NCBI GenBank assembly: GCA_022496805.1
Contig: CM040099.1
Location: 3,598,501 to 3,662,500, forward strand
DNA from: Pohlia nutans
Taxonomy: Eukaryota; Streptophyta; Bryopsida; Bryales; Mniaceae
Length of the DNA: 64,000 nt
Direction of reading: 5' to 3'
The notes under the pieces were generated by a model that ran no database searches, was not told the DNA's origin, and saw nothing but the letters and a program-made list of their open reading frames with translations. The position numbers and the translations under genes were made by a program. Below are positions 11,301-18,345 of this stretch, one piece after another. Each line of letters starts with the position of its first letter. The first letter of the stretch is position 1.

Positions 11301-12392
11301 TTTCTTGTTCATATCGGGTTCACAAGGAGCATCGCTGATCACAGCTTGTATTTCATGCAAAAGGGGCAACATGTGGTCATCGTGATCATATATGTGGATG
11401 ATTTGATCATCCTTGCAAGTTGTATGAGCTCTTTGAAGGCATTGAAGGCAATGCTTGAGAACGAGTACGAGATGAGTGATTTGGGTGAGTTGCACTTTTG
11501 TTTAGGAGTTGAGTTTGTGCGAGATAGAGCAACACGCACCATAACAATGAATCAAAGCAAGTATGTTATGGATGTGCTCAAACGCTTTGGCATGGAGGAT
11601 TGCAAACCGGTTGGCACTCCATTGGATGTGAATTCCAAACTCGTGAAACTCACCGATGAGGAGTATGCATTAGAGGCTCAATCTATGGTGGATGTGCCAT
11701 ACAAGCAAGCTGTAGGGTCATTGATGTATGCTATGATTGCAACAAGGCCGGACCTTGCGTATCCAATCAGCGTTGTGAGTCAACACATGGCAAGACCGGG
11801 TTCAAGTCATTGGGTTGCGGTCAAGAGGATCATGCGGTACTTGAAAGGCACAAGTGATGTGAGGTTGTGTCTTGGAGGTGACAACATTGTGTTGAGTGGG
11901 TATTGTGATGCGGATTATGCGGGTGATACTAATGATCGTAGATCGACCACGGGGTACATGTTCAAAGTTGGATCGGGGGCCGTTTCATGGAATAGCAAGC
12001 GCCAACAAACCACGGCCACGTCAACGGTTGAGGCGGAGTACATGGCGACGAGCCACGATACGAAGGAGGCCATTTGGTTGAGGCAACTAATGGCGGATGT
12101 GAGATGCACTCAAGAGGAGGCTACAACAATCATGTGTGACAACCAAGGGAGTATGTCATTGGCGAAGAATCCAACGCATCACTCACGTACAAAGCACATT
12201 GATGTGCAATATCACTTCATTCGAGAGAAGTTAGAGATGAAGGTGATAGAGTTGAAGTATTGTCCAACGGAGCACATGGTGGCGGACGTGCTGACAAAGG
12301 CTCTTGTGAGAGATCGACATCAAAGACTAGTAGTGGCATTTGGGCTTCAAGGCTTTGGCTATTCGCAAAGTGGGAGTGTTGAAGTAGGATGA
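8319..12392 (+). CDS. Copia gag-pol polyprotein
   Basis: One frame of about 1,357 residues from the first in-frame ATG at 8319; the frame is open further upstream but only from a GTG. Domain order is gag, a CCHC zinc knuckle (CYYCGKKGHLTKFC, about residue 224), aspartic protease (VDSGASSHM, about 290), integrase with an HRRLGH zinc-finger lead and the DDE core (SDVCGP and FRSDNGSE), reverse transcriptase (IYVDDLIIL, about 1024) and RNase H (YCDADYAGD, about 1193). Integrase before reverse transcriptase defines Ty1/copia. No stop or frameshift interrupts it. The stop codon lies 16 bases inside the 3' LTR, so the last residues are LTR-encoded. Gag and pol share one frame with no visible recoding site, as in most plant copia elements. 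Confidence 0.97.
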   Translation: MATFEGEGAKVVDKFDGVNFHLWKFKMEMVMAEKELWEIVEGSEEPPSSDAEARVRTAYTRREKKAFAILALNLSDSQLSHIRSCKTPAEAWAKLCNIHEAKSLVNILFLRRKFFTIKMEENDDMLAHINKMKALADQLNGADVNITDGDIVMTLLESLPPSYEYLIVAMVSRPISELTLDYVTSRLLHELSRRKENETRGDSPALMAKQSKSGASGSSTDKVCYYCGKKGHLTKFCYKRKREECANNTKVNDAGDEYAFMTSVSSCSDDGDEYAMMASDVSCNGSVIDWIVDSGASSHMAPIRTCFQSYHVISPKNVILGDDTVLQAVGKGSIVVDTEVKGRVKTITIHDVLHVPKLKANLLSVRHLVMKHLRVEFSDQGCFVLSPSREEVAIIHEVNGLYQIKFSKMHAAESATLVQSSSNEDKLALWHRRLGHLNVKSVKALRGMVSGMDLAQSHVAPSSFTCEGCIEGKQQRSPFPVDGATRATKVLEIVHSDVCGPMKTSSMGGCKYFVTFIDDFSRKIWLYPIKAKSECFEKFKEFKALVEKQSEHKIKVFRSDNGSEFMSNQFGELLKKEGIARQTTTPYTPQQNGVAERANRTIVEIARSMLHAQNLGLDLWAEAVVTAVYTRNRCPTSAVQNMTPEQAWSGRPPRVEHMRTFGCIAFAKVPDSQRTKLEAKATKCVFLGYCEGTKAYRLMSLETKKIIRARDVTFCENSKVEDNLDDGPSGRSGDKPAIVDQSSKSPVIDIVDEDEDDKDGGDEEHIEERPLKTRNGEKKAQATAVEDNASSSDRRYPERNRRPLGEWWKNHILPQGEEEHANVALLDAPLTIREALSCDDANKWEQAMQEEYKSLMDNGTWELTPLPKNRNAIGCKWVFRAKRDATGDVIRYKARLVAKGFSQIEGVDFHETFAPVAKFTTIRCILAIGAAMDLEMHQMDVKTAFLNGELEEDIYMVQPEGFVQRGNENLVCKLNKSLYGLKQSPRAWYQRIDTFLVHIGFTRSIADHSLYFMQKGQHVVIVIIYVDDLIILASCMSSLKALKAMLENEYEMSDLGELHFCLGVEFVRDRATRTITMNQSKYVMDVLKRFGMEDCKPVGTPLDVNSKLVKLTDEEYALEAQSMVDVPYKQAVGSLMYAMIATRPDLAYPISVVSQHMARPGSSHWVAVKRIMRYLKGTSDVRLCLGGDNIVLSGYCDADYAGDTNDRRSTTGYMFKVGSGAVSWNSKRQQTTATSTVEAEYMATSHDTKEAIWLRQLMADVRCTQEEATTIMCDNQGSMSLAKNPTHHSRTKHIDVQYHFIREKLEMKVIELKYCPTEHMVADVLTKALVRDRHQRLVVAFGLQGFGYSQSGSVEVG

Positions 12393-12694
12393 TTGCGTGG
12401 GCTGAAGTTGCTCATAGCCATGCGCATTAGCTAGAGTAGATGATGCGAATGAGCTAGACTTGCAATTAGAGAAGTGGTACTAGTTAGAAGTAATGAGAAT
12501 TGGGTCTCCCAAGTGATATGGGCTGATCCTAGTGTACTAGGAGTGGAGTATGGGCTGATGTCCCATATGGTTTGCCAAGGGGACTCCCTTGGGTGTGCTA
12601 CTTAAGAAGGGCAGCCCATGAGTAAAGATCATCTCTTTCCTATGCATTCCAAGTGTTTGTGTGAGGCTTTGGCATTCTAATCTAACCTTCAATA
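12377..12694 (+). repeat. 3' LTR of the copia element
   Basis: Same length as the 5' LTR, with one substitution noted. It is preceded by the purine-rich AAAGTGGGAG (12367-12376), the likely plus-strand primer. Its first 16 bases are also the end of the gag-pol frame. Confidence 0.97.
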
Positions 12695-13678
12695 TTGTTG
12701 TTGTCGGTCATGGGTGAAGCTATATGTTGGTTATGGGCTCTGACCAACTTTCGAACAATAAAATTTGTAGTAATTCTAATTTTACTTAATTAATTTTGGA
12801 AAAAAGCTCATTCTCCATGAACCTTATTTTCCTACGCACAAAAAATAACTCCTTCTTGATAACCCAAGATATGCTATGCTGAAATGCTTAAGTTATCGGT
12901 TATAGGTATTTGTACCTTATTGGAATCAATGTCTTTGGTAATTTATTTTGACGAGAGTAAAAATTTATAATGTTTTCAAATCTTATAATTATCTAACACT
13001 AATCTACCTATTTAGTGTAGTGGACTTGCTCTTAGTGACAATACAGACCGAGCTTTAATTTCTTGGTGAAGTGTTTCGGAGCATTCTGATAATGCAAAAA
13101 AGCCATGAGTTTATGATAGCTCTCCTGTACAGTAGAGTGTTGGTTTTTACACATCCCAAACTGTAGGTTTATGTTTTGGAAAACAATAAATAATCCTGCC
13201 TGTCATGTCTGGCTTTTTGGTCTCAAAGATTCAACAAATAGGTTGTCACCCTCTCCGGACATGTAAAGAAGTAATCACTGAATTTCTGGAATTTTTTTGC
13301 ACAAACCACCATGTGTATAATGCAGGAATGATGCTCACTTCCGAATCTTAAGCATCTCTGTGGGGATCGGAGGAATCTTCTCTAACTTCAACTGGTCTAA
13401 TCAAAGAGGGTTGAAGAGTTGAATTGTTTTATTAGTAGTTTCTCTACAGTGTACTACAGTGTAAAGGTGTGGTTCAACAAGGAATTAAAGAATGTCATGT
13501 TGAGTCATTCCTATATTCTCACCCGTATTGTACGGTAAGTTCATGAACTATGTATTTGTGTATGTCTTTTTTGGTGTTTGTTGTTTTCTTTTAACTTTGC
13601 TTAATTTAAAAGTGCTTGTGTAATGTGTAAATTTGCATTTTAAAGACGTTTACAATTGCAGTTCAGAGCTTAATTTTT

Positions 13679-13911
13679 TTAACCCTTAAAAGTCCAAAGA
13701 GCCCTTTTTGACAAGTATTATACAACAGTATTCCATTGTAATTGGCATAGTTTCAAACCTCCTATGGGTTTAAGATCAAAAGTGAAGTTAAAATTCACAT
13801 CAACATTATTTTAACGAGCTATTGGGATCTCAATTTGGAACTTTCTAATTACGACAAATGTCAACTATACGTCAACGTATATACTATCCCCATCAGCCCT
13901 TTAAGGGTTAA
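13679..13911 (+). mobile_element. Family A TTAA-type MITE
   Basis: A 233-bp element starting TTAACCCTTAAAAGTCC and ending CCCTTTAAGGGTTAA, with TTAA at both ends. It aligns along its length with 3074-3309, including ATACTATCCCCATCAGCCC near the right end, where the two copies are almost identical. Confidence 0.88.
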
Positions 13912-14110
13912 CTTGGATGATTATAAAAGGGTTAGCAATTATCAACTTTGTGAAATTAAAAGACTAAATCCATAATCATTCTATTCTGTCAAGTGCATTT
14001 TCTACATTGCATGGGTACTTCAATTTAACACAAGTGTTGTTTTTCCTTGTTTGTTGTCTCTGCCCCACCGGGGAAGACACTACAAAAACGCTTTCTTTTT
14101 TAGGAGTTAC

Positions 14111-14514
14111 ATAAGGTAGACGGTGCTTAATCCGTGCGTTTGCTAAATCCGTGCTTGTGGTCCGAGCATTAAAACCATGCATTGCAAGACTCGGACCCAA
14201 CCTAGTAATGTTCGCAAGTTGGGTGCACTCACAGTTGCATCTAGGAAATGAAGTGGGTGGATTTGTATACCACCATGGCCAGTTCTCACCTTAGTCTTGA
14301 CTGTCAATAGTAGCAATAGGGCATGTCAATGGGGCATTTTGTTGATTTCACTTTGAACATTTTTCATTAATCGAGGTGGTTTGATTTGCTCCTATATACG
14401 TTGCCGAACGGCTCCTCTAATTCTTGCAAGTATGTGAAATTTTTGCAATTACTTTTGGCTGATTCAAGCTGTTCAAATTGCTTAAGTGCACGGTTTAAGC
14501 ACCGTCTACCTTAG
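14111..14514. mobile_element. MITE with TAAGGTAGACGG inverted ends
   Basis: The left end TAAGGTAGACGGTGCTTAA (from 14112) pairs with TTTAAGCACCGTCTACCTTA at the right (ending 14513). The interior is about 360 bp and non-coding. A related element with the same outer TTAAGGTAGACG motif is at 35727-36153. Confidence 0.75.
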
Positions 14515-14680
14515 TTGAACAATATATGTAAAAATAAATACTAAGGCTGAGACTACGCGACTAGCTGCTTGCTTCACTAAGCTTTTGTAACCGTCTCTCA
14601 TAGTTAATGGATCTACACACTCGGGCTTTTAGCATATCGAGAGAACTAAGAATCTTGGTGTTTTAGGAATTGTGCAATAG

Positions 14681-15262
14681 TTAGCCCCTAAAGGACCGTA
14701 AGGCCTGTAGGGGGCTTCTGGAACTAGAAAGTGGGGAAATTTGGGTTCTTGGGTTTTGAATTGTAGGATGAGCAACAAAGAGACCTTGGCTCTTTTTGAG
14801 AGCCGAATGTGTAGGTACTTCTTGATTGAAAATTCATCAAGCGAGCAATTTTTGTTGATTTTTTTGAATTGCAGAGTGGGTAATTTGGCGTCACTTCAAA
14901 CCCTCATATCTTCCTCCTTACACCTCCAAATTACTTGAAATTTTTTCCACATGTTTAAAATGATGATTTCTACTCACAGTAAAAATTTCAGAATTTTTGG
15001 AGCACTTTAGAACAATCCGATTTCAGCATGTGTACAAAATACCCCAAACAAGTTCCATCAATCTTCTCAACGGTGGCATTTTCTCAAAAATTATGCGATT
15101 TTGTCGATCTTTTTTTCGTAAAAAAGCTACGTAAGTCTTCTTTAGTTTCAACGGTGCCAATCGTCAAATTTACCCCACACCAATGAGGAATTGAGCTTGC
15201 TACAAGAGCTAGTCAAGAAAACTAGAGCTAAGTTCAACACCCCCCGGTTTTTTAGGGGTTAA
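14681..15262 (+). mobile_element. Family C TTAA-type MITE, copy 1
   Basis: 582 bp, starting TTAGCCCCTAAAGGACC and ending GGTTTTTTAGGGGTTAA. It is collinear with 36257-36839 (583 bp); shared segments include GGAACTAGAAAGTG, GAGCAACAAAGAGACCTT and ATGAGGAATTGAGCTTG. Only one side keeps a perfect TTAA. Confidence 0.87.
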
Positions 15263-15657
15263 CAAGTATTGCAACTAGTTAGTAGTATTATTTGGTATGT
15301 CTTTCATAGTAAAAGATTGTTTGATTGTGCTACTTTTCTTAGTTGACCTACTATGCACAAAAGAGCCCCAAAATTTTGATCACAATAGTTAATTTCTTAT
15401 CAATTCATAGATGTTCTTCACAACCTTATCAAAATTTTAACATGTTAATTTTTCATGCATAAAAACTTCAAATCAAAAAGTTATTTTTGGAAGTGAAAGA
15501 CAATTTGACAATTTAAAGTTTCTTAGTTGAATACTTTTCAAAATAAGATCACTTGCTTTGCTCAATTGTGCACCAAATTCTACTCATAATATAATGTAGG
15601 GAGAATTCACATTTGTTTGCAAGTTCTTGTCCAATATCATTTGAGTGTCATTTAGAC

Positions 15658-15755
15658 AGATAGATAGAAACTCTCATCCTCTTTCGAGGCCGGAGTAAAT
15701 AAAGTGTCTATTCGTCTTGAAAATGAGCCAATGCCCACCCGGCAAAGCGACATTG
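15658..15755 (-). repeat. GATA-ended dispersed repeat, copy 1
   Basis: Shares with 16254-16400, 23782-23873 and 63815-63907 the run GATAGATAGA followed by CTCTTTCGAGGCCGG, AATAAAGTGTCT and AATGAGCCAATGCCCAC. Read on the minus strand it ends in a TATC tail, with the other end variably truncated. That pattern is typical of retroposed (SINE- or LINE-like) sequences. Confidence 0.8.
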
Positions 15756-16253
15756 GTAATTATTTAGACAACAATATGCGACTTTGAAAGAACATACTTT
15801 TGAATGTAAAATTTTCCTCTTGTAATGCATATAGTTAAAAATATAATTGAAATAACAAGCCACATTTTACCACACATAGATTACATGAGAATTGGTATTC
15901 CTAAATTTGAGATGAATATCCATATATTTAAATGATTGAATGATGATTCATCCTTTTTTATACATGCATTCACCACTAGAGTAAATAGAACTAAGTTGAA
16001 GATAATTTAAAAAAAAAATAACAAATCACTACTTTATCCTTCTCAAGTTTGAAAAGTTCCTCCTTCATGTGAATCCTTCCTAATACAGTAAAAATAATGC
16101 ACTTAGATGTCACTAATTTTGAAAAATATACTTTGTTTCCAATGAAATCTAAATGTTTGTAGAATAAACCTAATCATATATGATCTATGAGTCTCATTAG
16201 TAGTTGTCAAGATTGAACGTTGAATTTGAAAATATGTGTTAAATTATGGTTTT

Positions 16254-16400
16254 GATAGATAGATAGATATGAACTCCGGTCCTCTTTCGAGGCCGGCGTG
16301 AATAAAGTGTCTGTTCGTCTCGACAATGAGCCGATGCCCACCAGACAAAGGGCCATGGTACAAGACTACTCTCTTCTTTCGAGAATAAACACTTTTTAAA
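16254..16400 (-). repeat. GATA-ended dispersed repeat joined to a 5S sequence
   Basis: The longest copy of the repeat. On the minus strand it runs directly from the 5S rRNA-like sequence, through a T-rich stretch and a segment also seen at 63.9 kb (AGAGTAGTCTTGTA), to the conserved core and the (TATC)n end. It looks like the body of a unit whose head is the 5S sequence. Confidence 0.75.
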
Positions 16401-16404
16401 AATG

Positions 16405-16524
16405 AATGCAGCACCGGGACTTCCCGGGAGGTCACCCATCCCAGTACTATTCCAGCCCAAAGGCGCTTAAATAACTTCAGAGTTCTGATGGGATCTGGTG
16501 TAGTAGCCTTGGTATGACCGCATC
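16405..16524 (-). rRNA. 5S rRNA-like sequence (gene, pseudogene or repeat head)
   Basis: On the minus strand about 120 bases match plant 5S rRNA from end to end: GATGCGGTCATACCA at the start, GATCCCATCAGAACTC, and the C-box segment AGTACTGGGATGGGTGACCT. The A-box region is altered: AAGTTATTTAAGCGCC in place of the expected AAGTTAAGCG, a three-base insertion, followed by further changes. A run of five T lies about 5 bases past the 3' end and could terminate Pol III. A free-standing single copy fused to a dispersed repeat is more likely a mobile-element component or pseudogene than an array gene. Confidence 0.8.
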
Positions 16525-17879
16525 ACTATGGTTTTGACACATATCACTTGAACATGAAAAATAAAGGCTATAACTTTGTTACCCTCTAAAAGTTTGATTG
16601 TTAAGTTGTATAAGAAAAAGGTGGAAAAAAGAAAGATTATAGACAAAAATAGAAAATTAATTGTAAGGAGATATAAAAACTTGATTTCTTCAAAAATAAA
16701 AAATAAAAAAATTGTCAAATTAGCTTGCATTTTGAAAAAGTTAAGTCTATAAATAGAGTGCACTTTATTGAACTCAAGATTGTTGAAAATTAGCATGGAC
16801 ATGAATTTTAGTTGTAACTTATACAACGCATACTAATTTGGGAATTAGAAACAAACGCACTTGATACACACTAATTGCTTTTCCAAAAAAATTCTATTGA
16901 TTTTAACAATATAGCTAATTTTAAACTATAATTAGTAATAGTACACTATTTTAAAAATAAAAATGACTACAACTAGAATTCAAAAAACAAAAAAAAAAAT
17001 TAGCATCTTGTCTTGACCAACATTTCCAAATTTATTGCTAAACTACTATACAAAATAAATTGTCCAAAAATTAGCTAATCCAAAAACAATACCAAAATTG
17101 GCATAATGCGAGAATAATATCACTACATTTGAGATGAATGTACAAGTCACAATCCATCCGCTCACATGTTACCTTTTCATCCTAATGTTACATTTTTCAT
17201 CCACATATTTTATTTTTCATCCAGATCATGGATGTAAGCAGCATCACTTATACAACAGCCTAAAAATATATTGAATTAATGAAACAAAAATAAATCACTG
17301 GTCTTCACTGATGCTCCCTGATGATTATAGAAGAGTCTGTAATATTCCACGGAATCTTGAACAGGGGAAATCTACACCGGGAGTACATTTCAGGGGCCGA
17401 CTGATTGCTGCAGCAAGGCAAGTTCCACATGAGAGCTTAGTAAGCAAAAGTGTTGGTCCGGAGCTCTTGTGCATCATCAATCAAGTTTGTTCAAGTCACA
17501 GTTACACTCAAGCATTCAACATAACACTACACTCACTGACCGACTCTATTATTGCCTGCATTATAATTCTAGGTTTTTCTTTTTTGCAATACATGAAAAA
17601 ACCCAATTGCCCACTTCTTCAATCTCTTGTATAGTTTTCGCAGCTGGAAGTGATGAATGAGCTTTCCACTGTGTTGCGTTTCTCGGACTTTTCTGAGTTC
17701 AAAAATCCAGTTTTTGGCTCTTGCAGCGTTTTGCGGACCTGATTTAGACGGATGTGATTTAGAGTAGTAGTATTCTTGCTAGCGCTTTGTTTCGTCAGGA
17801 TCAACAATACCTGCAATATTGAAGAACTTTAGCGCATCATCGGTGAGGAGGAGGAGCCTGTTTCAATTAAAGAGTTCTA

Positions 17880-17888
17880 TTAGGGTTT
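17880..17888 (-). promoter_or_regulatory. Telo-box-like motif upstream of the isomerase gene
   Basis: AAACCCTAA on the minus strand, about 460 bases before the isomerase ATG. Telo-boxes are common in promoters and leaders of plant housekeeping genes. The role here is inferred from motif and position only. Confidence 0.35.
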
Positions 17889-18345
17889 CGGATTACTATT
17901 GCGTTAGGGATTCTCTCTTTTTTCTTGAAGGTGTGTGTTTTCTCTAATTAGGTCGCTGTGGAAGTTTCGGGAAAAAAACGGATTTTGATATATTTTTTTT
18001 CCATCTTTGTATGTGCAATTAAAGCTTTAAGAGTAGAGTTTGTGAGAACGGGAATGTTCTGTTGGGAAACGGATTTTTCTTATTCAGCAACTTCTTCTGT
18101 TATTACAACTTGCGAATAGAGTTGAGAATCGAAAAGAGTCGTTCTGGCAATTTTTGATCTGTTCTGGTGCTTTGTGGGAACGGGAATGTTTTTGTTTTTT
18201 ATTTTTAATATTGCGGTTTTAGTATAGCTTAAGTAATCGTTTTCAAAGTAGGACTTATTGTAGTTATTGAATTGATGTGCAGGGATGAACTCAAGATTAT
18301 CGTGAGGAAAGGGCTTTTTTTTTTTTTTTCCATTTGCTTGTGAAA

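Larger units (their letters stand above)
6999..12694 (+). mobile_element. Intact Ty1/copia LTR retrotransposon
   Basis: Two 318-bp direct repeats (6999-7316 and 12377-12694) flank a leader, a primer-binding site, one long gag-pol frame and a purine tract (about 12367-12376). A 5-bp target duplication, TTGTT, lies at 6994-6998 and 12695-12699. By eye the LTRs differ at one base (C at 7088, T at 12466), so insertion is recent. The LTRs start TGTTGAAG and end CTTCAATA, an imperfect inverted repeat, giving TG...TA termini instead of the usual TG...CA. With an uninterrupted frame and near-identical LTRs it may still be mobile. Confidence 0.97.
6694..13022. mobile_element. Old long-inverted-repeat element hosting the copia insertion
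   Basis: The 33 bases from 6694 (CACTACACTAAATAGGTAG...) recur as an exact reverse complement ending at 13022. Similarity continues inward, diverged, for roughly 150 bases; for example ACCCATAACCGATAAC near 6828 pairs with GTTATCGGTTATAGG near 12893. Without the nested 5.7-kb copia element and one copy of its TTGTT target site, the host is about 630 bp and non-coding. The CACTA start suggests a CACTA-type origin, but I cannot find a matching 3-bp target duplication, so the class is open. Confidence 0.7.
12700..18345. other. Repeat-rich intergenic region
   Basis: No gene is supported. It contains the right arm of the long-inverted-repeat element (to 13022), MITEs at 13679-13911, 14111-14514 and 14681-15262, copies of the dispersed GATA-ended repeat at 15658-15755 and 16254-16400, and a 5S rRNA-like sequence. 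The open frame at 17311-17634 has exon-like composition in its first 45 codons but I recognise nothing in it. About 17.8-18.34 kb is probably the leader and promoter of the isomerase gene, including a short upstream ATG frame at about 18284. Confidence 0.6.

Noticed and set aside
17311..17634. 107-codon frame before the isomerase gene
   Set aside because: The first part is exon-like, but there is no recognisable domain and no splice partner; left as intergenic.
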